Origin: Flammeovirgaceae bacterium UBA4659
GTDB taxonomy: Bacteria; Bacteroidota; Bacteroidia; Cytophagales; Cyclobacteriaceae
Assembly (NCBI GenBank): GCA_002405445.1
Contig: DHLV01000163.1
Location: 5,779-13,158 of the forward strand
Reading direction: 5' to 3'
DNA: 7,380 nucleotides
Below the pieces are notes generated by a model, which saw nothing but the letters and a program-made list of their open reading frames with translations, did not search any database and was not told the origin of the DNA. Positions 1 to 6,709 of this stretch are shown here, one piece after another (position 1 is the stretch's first letter; each line of letters opens with the position of its first letter). A program made the position numbers and the translations under genes.

Positions 1-96
1 CGGCTCGCCCAGCGGCACAGAAGCATTCCCGGGGTCATCCTGGCCGTCTGCGGGCACGTTTTGGTATGTCGAATCCGGTGTATTGAATAAAACTCC
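1..96. other. Undecided GC-rich stretch, possibly the edge of a neighbouring gene
   Basis: All three forward frames stay open for most of this stretch, and so does a reverse frame, so coding cannot be assigned. One forward frame ends in TGA at 98-100 and would overlap the start of the next gene as ATGA, the usual sign of a coupled upstream gene; its C-terminus would read TFWYVESGVLNKTP. The reverse frame reads VPADGQDDPGNASVPLGEP, which also looks protein-like, but it has no ATG in frame outside the dehydrogenase and would have to overlap it. The GC-rich composition of the first 80 bases suggests coding rather than spacer. No family is recognisable. Confidence 0.25.
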
Positions 97-903
97 ATGA
101 AAGATAAGGTTATTGTGATAACCGGTGGCTCTTCCGGCATAGGCCGGGCACTGGCCGAAAAATTCGGTCGTGAAGGCGGGCGCATTTTGATAACCGGAAG
201 AAACGCTGCCGAGCTTGACACGGCTGTGACCGAATTGCAGCAAAAAGGAATTACTGTGGCGGGATTTCGGGCCGATGTAAGCCAGGAAGAAGACAATAAA
301 AAAATGGCAGAAGAAGCCATTCGTTTGTATGGAACCATTGACGTATTAATCAACAACGCAGGGATATCGATGCGGGCGCTGTTCAGCGAAGTGGATTTGG
401 ACGTGATCAAAAAAGTAATGGATATCAACTTCTTTGGCGTGCTTTACGCCACGAAGTACTGCCTCCCCTACATCCAGCAAAACAAAGGCTCGGTGGTGGG
501 TATCTCGTCTATAGCCGGGTTCCGGGGGTTGCCCGGAAGGGCTGGCTACTCAGCTTCTAAATTTGCGCTCAATGGCTTTTTGGAGGTGCTTCGCACCGAG
601 CATTTGAAAACCGGTGTCCACGTGCTCACGGCCTGTCCGGGCTTCACCGCCACCAACATTCGCAAGCGCTCATTGACAAAATCCGGAGCCCAGCAGGGGG
701 AATCGCCCCGGGCGGAAGAGAAAATGATGACCGCCGAGGAGTGCGCGGACCATATTTACCGGGCCGTGGTTAAGCGAAACAATTTTCTTATTCTAACCAC
801 ACAGGGCAAACTGGCGGTTTGGCTAAACAAGTGGTGGCCTTCCCTCGCTGACCAGATGGTGTACAAGGTGATGGCAAAAGAGCAAAATGCACCGATTGGT
901 TGA
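97..903 (+). CDS. SDR family NAD(P)-dependent oxidoreductase (classical short-chain dehydrogenase/reductase)
   Basis: A complete 268-residue cytosolic oxidoreductase with a single Rossmann fold, the normal length for classical SDRs. Visible motifs are the dinucleotide-binding TGGSSGIG (residues 9-16), NNAG (86-89), the structural or catalytic Asn111 in DINFFG, Ser138 in ISSIAG, and Tyr151/Lys155 in YSASK, so the Asn-Ser-Tyr-Lys tetrad is intact. The PG motif follows at 181-182. Arg35 in ITGRN, after the second strand, favours NADP(H) over NAD(H) by family rule. The C-terminal tail, rich in Trp and basic residues (about 235-262), resembles the DHRS7-like branch that acts on lipids or steroids, but the substrate cannot be read from sequence. 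The ATG at 97 starts right at the first beta strand, as expected; no Shine-Dalgarno is seen. The stop codon at 901-903 abuts the convergent neighbour. Confidence 0.95.
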   Translation: MKDKVIVITGGSSGIGRALAEKFGREGGRILITGRNAAELDTAVTELQQKGITVAGFRADVSQEEDNKKMAEEAIRLYGTIDVLINNAGISMRALFSEVDLDVIKKVMDINFFGVLYATKYCLPYIQQNKGSVVGISSIAGFRGLPGRAGYSASKFALNGFLEVLRTEHLKTGVHVLTACPGFTATNIRKRSLTKSGAQQGESPRAEEKMMTAEECADHIYRAVVKRNNFLILTTQGKLAVWLNKWWPSLADQMVYKVMAKEQNAPIG

Positions 904-2022
904 TCAGGTCTTGTTGACGAAGACCATCTTCGTATTGTCTGCTTTCGAGATGCTCTTAAAAAACTCTACTAACTCTGAATAAGACTCAGGCGGGAACTCA
1001 CCGTCCAGCATTTTTAATCTCCGTATGTAGTAAACCGTGTTATTCTCAACCTTATAGTCCGCCCAATATTCACCAAACCTTGTCTTTATCGAAACAGTAG
1101 TTGGCACAAACTCCGGGTGAAACATTTCGGGCAGTTTAATCACTATAGTATCTGTTTTTACATAGGCTGCGTTTCTAACTACTGGGGTTTTTCGGACTTC
1201 CAGTTTTTCCGGAACATAGGCAAATCGTCCAAAAATGTTGGGTGTAATGAAAAGCCGTTTACCATTTATAGTAGCTGCTTTACGAAGCTCTACATCAGCC
1301 AAAACCGTGGAGGTCGGAATTTCCGACTTCCTGGCTGCCATAGAAAAACTCTTAACCGTAAAGCTTGGGAAATCAATGGCTTGTTCAAGCCACTTTTTCT
1401 GCTCAGTGGTCTGATTAGATGCCATTAGCGCATCCAATCCGCCATTCTCTGTTTGTGTACCCGAAAAATTTATCGTCATTTCTACCTGTGCATCACCAGT
1501 TGGTTGGAGATCAACTTTGGCTACCCGAATCTGCTGATTCGCCTCGGCAACATAGTGGGGCGTCCTTACTAACTTGCCGCCCTGCTCGGTTATCATCAGG
1601 GCATAACGATTTGAGGTAAAATCTCCAAGGAAACCGAAAGGTGCAATTTGACTTGTACACTCAAGCCAGACCGTGTCCTTCTTTTGTGGTACGGCTACAA
1701 TGATGTGATTGAAATAATCTACCGGAAAATCGGGCGAAAGGTGCTTCATGCCATCGCCCCCGTAAACCCAACAGTAGTATCCCTTAATGCCAACCTCTTT
1801 CAACAGGGCGACCATATAGTTGGACAAGGCCTTGCAATCACCGTAACCAACCTCATCTACTGTTTTTGCATCGAATGGTTGCAGACCCCCAATACCTAAT
1901 TGAATACTCACGTAACGGGTCTTGCTTTGCATAAATTGATACAACAACCGTATCTTCTCCCGGTCATTGTTGATACTTCCAGTCATTTGTATGACTTTGG
2001 CTCGGGTCGTTTCCGGGAGCAC
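904..2022 (-). CDS. C-terminal fragment of gene C: transglutaminase-like domain without signal peptide (up to 372 residues)
   Basis: This is the open frame after the ochre stop. The first conventional start codon is GTG at 2022-2020, eight codons past the stop, with an ATG at 1986. Neither has a clear ribosome-binding site, and neither is followed by a signal peptide, so any product would stay in the cytoplasm, away from where the intact family works. It holds the catalytic Cys (GYGDCK, residue 63 of this fragment), His106 in FNHIIVAVP and Glu121 in WLECTSQ, then a beta-rich C-terminal domain. The tail SYSELVEFFKSI resembles the corresponding YPALREFYTQVV of gene B. An automatic annotation would probably call this a separate transglutaminase gene; I read it as the second half of an interrupted gene. 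Confidence 0.5.
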   Translation of the reverse strand: MLPETTRAKVIQMTGSINNDREKIRLLYQFMQSKTRYVSIQLGIGGLQPFDAKTVDEVGYGDCKALSNYMVALLKEVGIKGYYCWVYGGDGMKHLSPDFPVDYFNHIIVAVPQKKDTVWLECTSQIAPFGFLGDFTSNRYALMITEQGGKLVRTPHYVAEANQQIRVAKVDLQPTGDAQVEMTINFSGTQTENGGLDALMASNQTTEQKKWLEQAIDFPSFTVKSFSMAARKSEIPTSTVLADVELRKAATINGKRLFITPNIFGRFAYVPEKLEVRKTPVVRNAAYVKTDTIVIKLPEMFHPEFVPTTVSIKTRFGEYWADYKVENNTVYYIRRLKMLDGEFPPESYSELVEFFKSISKADNTKMVFVNKT

Positions 2023-2037
2023 ATCACGACCTGCATA

Positions 2038-2049
2038 TAACTGCAGTTA
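2038..2049. repeat. 12-bp perfect palindrome containing the stop codon of gene C
   Basis: TAACTGCAGTTA is its own reverse complement, and the premature TAA forms one end of it. Symmetry breaks one base further out. It has no loop and no T-run, so it is not a terminator. It may be chance, or a trace of template-switch mutation at a quasi-palindrome. Confidence 0.6.
2047..2049 (-). other. In-frame ochre stop (TAA) splitting gene C
   Basis: On the minus strand the codons run TGG CAA AGT ATC GGT CAG TCC TAA CTG CAG TTA TAT GCA GGT CGT, so the protein reads WQSIGQS-stop-LQLYAGRD and continues in the same frame. From memory of the family, this linker reads like GKWIYQLNEGRD, which puts a hydrophobic residue at the stop position. 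A single change from TTA (Leu) or TAT/TAC (Tyr) would give TAA; the ancestral codon is a guess. Confidence 0.85.
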
Positions 2050-2814
2050 GGACTGACCGATACTTTGCCAGGTATTCATCGAACCGGCATAGCCATCGTA
2101 CTCGAAGTCGCTGGGTGCAAGTGCGACATTCGGCACCACGCGATTTATCTCGGGCGTGTATCGCTCAAATTTGTCAGGCTTTACATTTGAAAACTTCCAG
2201 GATAATGCTTCAAGATCCTTTCCAACCGCTGTCCTTTCGGGCTCAGGGCATCGAAATGTCTTATAACGGGGTCTGAGCAGAACCGGGTATGTAATTTCAT
2301 AACTCAGTTGTTCGGCTGACACTTCATCATCTTCGTATAAATAAAAACCCGGAATTGAGTAGAGAAGTTTGCTCGTTATCTGGTATTCGATTTCAACCGT
2401 ATACGGGTAGTAATCCTGCCGAAGGTCCACCACTTTGATTCGATTGTCCTCATACAGGCTATATCCGCTGGTACTTGAGCGATCGATGATATCGCTGTTC
2501 TTCACTTTCTTAATCTGCTTGCCTAAAGCATCATAGACGGCTCCTTCGACAAAATCAATGGTGCGCTCTTTGTCGTAACCAATAACGAACACGCCATGGT
2601 CCTTACCCTGACTGTTGAGAACGGTAATAACTCTTTTAAACCGATAACGAGACTTTGATTTTGACAAAATCTGAAAATCCTGCTCCTGAAGCCGGACAAC
2701 TGCGTACATACCCTCTGTTAACTCCGCTGAAATCGCTGCGACCGGGTATTTGACTTCCGCGGCCACAGCGGAATAAGCCAGCAACATGCTGATAAAAAGA
2801 AAACGAAGTATCAT
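2047..2814 (-). CDS. N-terminal fragment of gene C: signal peptide plus DUF3857-like domain (255 residues)
   Basis: This is the part of gene C translated before the ochre stop. The signal peptide has a hydrophobic core at residues 3-18, with likely cleavage after Ala19. The remainder is the beta-rich DUF3857-like domain, including the YPYTVEIEYQI segment (136-146), which matches the VIEYSYTIRSD stretch of gene B and its counterpart in gene A. It ends WQSIGQS and then stops just before the helical start of the transglutaminase domain. It could be exported as a stable stand-alone beta domain, but no intact family member known to me is this short, so a truncated product is the simpler reading. 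The start is fixed by the ATGA overlap with gene B and by the signal peptide. Confidence 0.6.
   Translation of the reverse strand: MILRFLFISMLLAYSAVAAEVKYPVAAISAELTEGMYAVVRLQEQDFQILSKSKSRYRFKRVITVLNSQGKDHGVFVIGYDKERTIDFVEGAVYDALGKQIKKVKNSDIIDRSSTSGYSLYEDNRIKVVDLRQDYYPYTVEIEYQITSKLLYSIPGFYLYEDDEVSAEQLSYEITYPVLLRPRYKTFRCPEPERTAVGKDLEALSWKFSNVKPDKFERYTPEINRVVPNVALAPSDFEYDGYAGSMNTWQSIGQS
2811..2814 (-). other. ATGA overlap coupling gene B to gene C
   Basis: On the minus strand TTATGA contains the TGA stop of gene B and the ATG start of gene C, a four-base overlap typical of translational coupling by reinitiation. It fixes the start of gene C and shows that both are read from one transcript. The A-rich AAAAAAGAAA just upstream is the only possible ribosome-binding help. 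Confidence 0.85.
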
Positions 2815-4703
2815 AATTTCTTTTTTAATACCACTTGCTCAGCCTGTTTAGCCACCACTTGAGTATAGAATTCGCGGAGTGCCGGATACTCCTCCTGAAG
2901 AAATTTTGCTTTGTTGATGATAAACTGGCAGGTAATTGAAATCGTTTGCCCGCTCTGGCTAGTCGAGTAATTCAAGCGACCACTGTTGTTCGGCAGAGCA
3001 AGTGCTTTGCTTTGCGGAAGCTCTTCTACCTCATAACCGTCCGGCACAATAAATTTTGAGATGATGATGTTTTCAAACGGTGTTCCAAAATCAACCGGGT
3101 ACTCGCGAGTCTCCGACTTGAAGGGATTATCTTCCTGCGTTCCATACATCAAGGGGTTGAAGTAGATTCGATCTCCGGCATCCTGTAAATGGTCATTAAC
3201 GACAATCTCATGTGCTTCTTCAAAAGGCAAAGCCGATTCATCCTTGTTTTTGTAGGCGCTGTTCTTAATTTCCCAGGATTTTCCTGCAAACAAACTCTTC
3301 GCATAGTCTTGCTCGCCTTTGCCCATCACACTGGTTCGGCCCACCGAGGCTGCCAAGCCATCACGGGTAATCTTCAAACTGCCTGACAAAGCGCCCCCTT
3401 GCTCAATTGAAACTGTTGTGGTGACGGAGAGTCTTGACCGGGCTGCTTGCACGGAAACCCATTCGGGCGTATCTGAAATAACAAGACCTACCCCATTTAA
3501 GCATCTCAAGGGCAGAGACTTCATTGGCAATTTGCGATCAGTAGCGTCTAGAAAAATCGGCTTGTCTCCAAATTTTACGAGGCACACCAAATCGTTGAAC
3601 TGGTTGAGCATGGGAATAAAGGCACGGACGGCCCCATTACTGCGGTCGCTGATAGCCACCGGGTAAGCCGTGAGCCCGGCCTTCTGAAGAAGAGTAACCA
3701 ACAGAAGATTAATTTCAGACGAGCTGCCTTTACCCTCATCTATGACTTTTTTGAACGGATGATCCGGAATAACGTCCGTATATTCATTCCATTCAATGGT
3801 CCTCTTCACATAGTCGTACAGTTTCTCCAATATTTTTTGCTGATCTTTTTCCTCACCCACTTGCTCTTCCACAACCTTTTTTAGAAACCCTGACGTTCTC
3901 ATTTGGCCTCCAAAATCCACATTATTCATCAAGCCATTTGTCACATAGCCCCAGCCCTTTAGTACACGCACCACACCGGTACTGGGGAACATATACTCTT
4001 CCAAATAAAAATCAACTCGTGAAACGAAGTCATCCTCGGTTGTGAGGAACGGCTCTTCATGAAATGCCGGCACATCTTGCATCGTCCAGGTTGAGCGATC
4101 GCGGCCATCTATACGCTGGGGCTGGAGATACCCAATAATATCACTTCGAAAAGTAAAATTAGATGGGAAGCTGGTATCATACTCGGACTCCAGTACCGGA
4201 ATGTCATACTGAAACTGCCACGGAGGAATCCAGGATGCATCTGATCGAATGGTGTAGCTGTATTCAATAACGGAGCCCGCCTTCACATTCGGAACAGCAA
4301 ATTTGACCTCCTCCCGATATCGGTTAATTTTTGTTTTAAAAACGGCATCCTCACTCATCTTACTTTCCACCACTTTCCCATTTTCAAGATTATAAGCGGA
4401 GGCTTTGATCTTCGAAATGGAACTTGAGCCTCGACTGAGATAAATGGCCATATTAGCCCACTGATCAATTTCCGTCTGGTTAAAAAACTTAATCCGCACG
4501 TGCCGCTTCATGACTACATCAAGTTGATCCGTCAGCACAACATCTCCCCGGTTGAATATAACAACAGCATTTGCTGACGGATCTTTTTCATACGATTGCA
4601 TAGTCAATTCACTCTCCGATATCTTCCCGAAATCGTAGGAAATTTGCGACCAGCAATTATGTTTTAATGCCAACAGGCACAGGCCAATAATGAGATTTTT
4701 CAT
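2811..4703 (-). CDS. Gene B: secreted DUF3857/transglutaminase-like protein with degenerate active site
   Basis: A complete 630-residue exported protein. The signal peptide is residues 1-19 or so (MKNLIIGLCLLALKHNCWS, then QIS). A DUF3857-like beta domain spans about 60-215, with RIKFFNQTEIDQW near 70-82 and FAVPNVKAGSVIEYSY near 135-150. A transglutaminase-like domain covers about 285-395 and a C-terminal beta domain, possibly DUF3858-like, runs from about 420 to the end. Aligned without gaps to gene C, the nucleophile Cys is Ser328 (in GSSSEINLLL), the His is Asp371 (in FNDLV), and only the acid Asp386 (in FLDATD) is kept. Transglutaminase or cysteine-protease chemistry is therefore unlikely; a binding or scaffold role in the periplasm or outer surface is more probable. 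As I recall, the SAEINLLL-type core without Cys recurs in Bacteroidota homologs, so this is an established subfamily rather than fresh decay. Its TGA overlaps the ATG of gene C. Confidence 0.9.
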   Translation of the reverse strand: MKNLIIGLCLLALKHNCWSQISYDFGKISESELTMQSYEKDPSANAVVIFNRGDVVLTDQLDVVMKRHVRIKFFNQTEIDQWANMAIYLSRGSSSISKIKASAYNLENGKVVESKMSEDAVFKTKINRYREEVKFAVPNVKAGSVIEYSYTIRSDASWIPPWQFQYDIPVLESEYDTSFPSNFTFRSDIIGYLQPQRIDGRDRSTWTMQDVPAFHEEPFLTTEDDFVSRVDFYLEEYMFPSTGVVRVLKGWGYVTNGLMNNVDFGGQMRTSGFLKKVVEEQVGEEKDQQKILEKLYDYVKRTIEWNEYTDVIPDHPFKKVIDEGKGSSSEINLLLVTLLQKAGLTAYPVAISDRSNGAVRAFIPMLNQFNDLVCLVKFGDKPIFLDATDRKLPMKSLPLRCLNGVGLVISDTPEWVSVQAARSRLSVTTTVSIEQGGALSGSLKITRDGLAASVGRTSVMGKGEQDYAKSLFAGKSWEIKNSAYKNKDESALPFEEAHEIVVNDHLQDAGDRIYFNPLMYGTQEDNPFKSETREYPVDFGTPFENIIISKFIVPDGYEVEELPQSKALALPNNSGRLNYSTSQSGQTISITCQFIINKAKFLQEEYPALREFYTQVVAKQAEQVVLKKKL

Positions 4704-4778
4704 TCAAACGAAGGAATGTGTTTTTAAAGATACACTGGAACTACTATTGCGCGCAAAAAAATCTTGCCGAGAAAATGT
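4704..4778 (-). other. Spacer between genes A and B
   Basis: These 75 AT-rich bases carry no reading frame of note. They hold the candidate promoter at 4725-4757 and a loopless 10-base palindrome (4747-4756). No hairpin followed by a T-run on the minus strand is seen, so there is no evident terminator after gene A; transcription from A may continue into B. Confidence 0.6.
4725..4757 (-). promoter_or_regulatory. Candidate Bacteroidota-type promoter for genes B and C
   Basis: On the minus strand TTTG (4757-4754) is followed after 21 bases by TATCTTTA (4732-4725), one base off the Bacteroidota -7 consensus TAnnTTTG; the usual gap is about 19-21. The box ends 21 bases before the ATG of gene B, giving a short untranslated leader. 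Found by eye; AT-rich spacers yield such matches by chance fairly often. Confidence 0.5.
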
Positions 4779-6656
4779 TTACATCCGCTTTTTAAGCACA
4801 ATCTGCTCACTTTGCTTTGCCACTACCTGCGCATAGAAATCGCGCAATGACAAATAGTCTTCCGGTGAAAAGAGTGCCCTGTTCATCACAAATTGGCAGG
4901 TAACCGTCACCAGGCCATTTACCACACTAACCGAATACGAAAACTTTCCAGCGTTATTTGCGAGAGCAATAACTTTTGTCTGAGGGAGGTCCTCGATTTC
5001 GTACCCGGCTGGTAACGTAATACGCGACACTAAAATATTCTCGAATGGATACTTCAGATCTATCGGGAAAACACGAACGGCCTCCTTAAACGGATTATCC
5101 TCTTGAATTCCATAAGATAGTGGATTGAAGTAGATTCGGTCACCTGCATTTTGCACGTGGTCAGAGATACTAAAAACACACTCCAGTTCAAGCGGAGTTG
5201 GATCTTTAATATTCTTGAACGTCCAGGTATTGATTTGCCATGGCTTTCCTTGAGAAATCGAGTTTACATAGTCACGTTCTCCCATTTCTGCAATTAATCT
5301 CTTCGCCTGCGCTCCAAGAATGCCATCCCGCACGACCTTCATTTGTTCCTGAAGAGCTCCCTCGCTTGAAATGGTAACCTGGGTGGTGACGGCCAGTCGT
5401 GACCGGGGTGCCTCGACCACCAGCCATTCGCTTGCCGTTTCAGAAATTACGAGGCCTAATCCGTTTAGGCATCGTTCCGGAACAAACCGAGAAGTCATCA
5501 AGCCATCTGTGGCATCAAGGAAAATTCCTTTTCCGTCAATCTTAACCAATCCGATTAGGTCGTTTAGCTGGGACCGACTTGGTAAGTGGTGTTTGATGGG
5601 GCCCCGATTGCGAGTTCGTATCGCTACGGGTGTGGCATCAAAACCAGCCTTCTGCAAAAGAGCAACCAACAGCAAGTTAATCTCAGCCGATATGCCTGTC
5701 CCTTCGGCAAGAACCTTCGAAAAATCTCGCGTGGGAATTACCTCTGTCTTGCCGTTCCAAACAATTGATCTTTTTACATAATTACAAAGCCGGTCAATCT
5801 TGTCATTAGGATTGGTAATGCCATTCAAATTGCCTTCCACATACTTCTTTAAGTATCCCGAACCTCGCAGTTGTCCGCCAAAATCCGGACTCTGAATGAA
5901 CTCCCCCACAATGCGCCCCCATGTGGTAAGATTGTAGTTTGAATAGAAGTTAACTTGACCTATGAATTCATCACCATCAGGCATGAACGGCTCTTCACGG
6001 TAGGCGGGGACTTTTTCAATGGACCAGTTTTGAATCATCCCGTTTGACGATTCGCTTTTCTGCGGCTTTAAAACTCCAATAATCTCCTCCGTATAAGTTG
6101 ACGTCCCCGTAGACTTGATTCTGTAGGAAGAGCGTTGAACCGGAAGTGTTTGCTGGAAGCTCCAGGTTGGAAGAAACAGCGCGTCATAGCGAACAGAATA
6201 AAATAAATCAACCACAGTTCCGGCCTTCACACTCGGAATCGCAAATCTCACTTCTGTCCACTCTTTGCTTACCCTGGTCTTAAATACACCCTCATCACCC
6301 ATCACTGACTTGGTTATCTGATCATTCTCAAGATTACATGCAATCCCTTTTACCTTTGTAACTGTTCCCAGTTCATTTACCTTGATTTTTAAGTTGGTCC
6401 ATTCCTTGATCTCAGATTGGTTGAAGAATTTGATCCTCATGTGTTCCTCAAACAAAACACCCAATCGGGGGTCAACCATAACATCTGATCGGCTAAACAG
6501 AATGACAGCCCCCGCAGTAGTGTCCGTTTCGTAACGGGTCATCTGTAGCTCGCCCATTGATATTTCACCAAACTCTTCCGAGGGAATTTGGGCTGAGACG
6601 AGGCAGCAGCAAAAAAAATTCGTAACCAGAAAAAGCCAGCCCGAACGTATATGCAT
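4779..6656 (-). CDS. Gene A: secreted DUF3857/transglutaminase-like protein with degenerate active site
   Basis: A 625-residue exported protein, paralogous to gene B over its full length; about half the residues match by eye, more near the C-terminus. The frame is open for 91 more codons upstream, but that stretch is antisense to radA and looks nothing like the family. The ATG at 6656-6654 places a clear signal peptide first (hydrophobic residues 7-20, Cys-rich, likely cleavage after VSA at 22). A DUF3857-like domain follows (about 60-215, RIKFFNQSEIKEW near 74-86), then a transglutaminase-like domain (about 280-390) and a C-terminal beta domain. The catalytic Cys position is Ser323 (in GISAEINLLL), the His position Asp366 (in LNDLI), and Asp381 is kept in FLDATD, as in gene B. 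Catalysis is therefore unlikely. The C-terminus DFYAQVVAKQSEQIVLKK is nearly that of gene B. It is first in the cluster and divergent from radA by 44 bases. Confidence 0.9.
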   Translation of the reverse strand: MHIRSGWLFLVTNFFCCCLVSAQIPSEEFGEISMGELQMTRYETDTTAGAVILFSRSDVMVDPRLGVLFEEHMRIKFFNQSEIKEWTNLKIKVNELGTVTKVKGIACNLENDQITKSVMGDEGVFKTRVSKEWTEVRFAIPSVKAGTVVDLFYSVRYDALFLPTWSFQQTLPVQRSSYRIKSTGTSTYTEEIIGVLKPQKSESSNGMIQNWSIEKVPAYREEPFMPDGDEFIGQVNFYSNYNLTTWGRIVGEFIQSPDFGGQLRGSGYLKKYVEGNLNGITNPNDKIDRLCNYVKRSIVWNGKTEVIPTRDFSKVLAEGTGISAEINLLLVALLQKAGFDATPVAIRTRNRGPIKHHLPSRSQLNDLIGLVKIDGKGIFLDATDGLMTSRFVPERCLNGLGLVISETASEWLVVEAPRSRLAVTTQVTISSEGALQEQMKVVRDGILGAQAKRLIAEMGERDYVNSISQGKPWQINTWTFKNIKDPTPLELECVFSISDHVQNAGDRIYFNPLSYGIQEDNPFKEAVRVFPIDLKYPFENILVSRITLPAGYEIEDLPQTKVIALANNAGKFSYSVSVVNGLVTVTCQFVMNRALFSPEDYLSLRDFYAQVVAKQSEQIVLKKRM

Positions 6657-6700
6657 AACAACTGTTTGAGACTCCCCAAAATTGCCGACTTTGCGTAAAA
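6657..6700. other. Divergent intergenic region between gene A and radA
   Basis: These 44 bases separate two divergent starts and must hold, or partly hold, the start signals of both genes. For radA only a weak match is seen: TTTG at 6665-6668 and CGACTTTG at 6686-6693, with a 17-base gap and the last box only seven bases from the ATG. No Shine-Dalgarno is evident on either side. Confidence 0.5.
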
Positions 6701-6709
6701 ATGTCCAAA
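6677..6709 (-). promoter_or_regulatory. Candidate promoter for gene A, overlapping the start of radA
   Basis: On the minus strand TTTG (6709-6706) is followed after 21 bases by CAATTTTG (6684-6677), one base off TAnnTTTG. The box ends 20 bases before the ATG of gene A. The upstream element lies inside codons 2-3 of radA. Spacing and distance to the start nearly equal those of the candidate in front of gene B, which adds some weight. Confidence 0.4.

Larger units (their letters stand above)
904..2814 (-). pseudogene. Gene C: secreted DUF3857/transglutaminase protein, interrupted by an in-frame TAA
   Basis: Read through the stop, this is one 636-codon frame, the same length as its two upstream paralogs (625 and 630). 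Order: signal peptide (residues 1-19, ending AVAA), DUF3857-like beta domain (about 45-215), linker, transglutaminase core (about 270-390), C-terminal beta domain to 636. A single ochre codon (2047-2049, codon 256) falls in the linker; there is no frameshift, since 264 codons separate the ATG from the GTG at 2022. The core keeps the nucleophile Cys327 in GYGDCK and His370 in FNH; Glu385 in WLECTSQ sits where the acidic third residue belongs. By family knowledge such proteins are periplasmic or surface-exposed; substrate and reaction are unknown. Its ATG overlaps the TGA of gene B (ATGA), implying translational coupling. Both halves remain well conserved, so the lesion is recent, tolerated, or a sequence error. 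Confidence 0.8.

Noticed and set aside
60..96. A TTTG/TAnnTTTG promoter in front of the dehydrogenase
   Set aside because: TTTG is present at 60-63, but the downstream element TATTGAAT matches only the TA of the -7 box.
1117..1899. Three plus-strand frames (103, 66 and 83 codons) inside gene C
   Set aside because: They are antisense to conserved transglutaminase-domain coding sequence, with shadow-type composition and no domain.
2047..2049. Recoding of the stop as selenocysteine or pyrrolysine
   Set aside because: The codon is TAA, not TGA or TAG, and no recoding element or conserved Cys/Sec position is evident.
2023..2060. A frameshift as the cause of the split of gene C
   Set aside because: ATG 2814 and GTG 2022 are 792 bases apart, a multiple of three, and the codons read in one frame through the TAA; only a nonsense codon is needed.
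4747..4760. TTGCGCGCAA palindrome with an adjacent A-run as a terminator
   Set aside because: The palindrome has no loop, and on the minus strand the T-run comes before it, not after it; on the plus strand the run is A, so neither direction fits an intrinsic terminator.
3189..5781. Plus-strand frames inside genes B and A (65, 115, 136 and 60 codons)
   Set aside because: Antisense shadows. The 115- and 136-codon ones resemble each other only because the paralogous sense genes do.
6590..6656. Lipoprotein signal in gene A (FFCCC in the signal region)
   Set aside because: The cysteines are not preceded by a proper lipobox, and a normal signal peptidase I site (VSA) follows.
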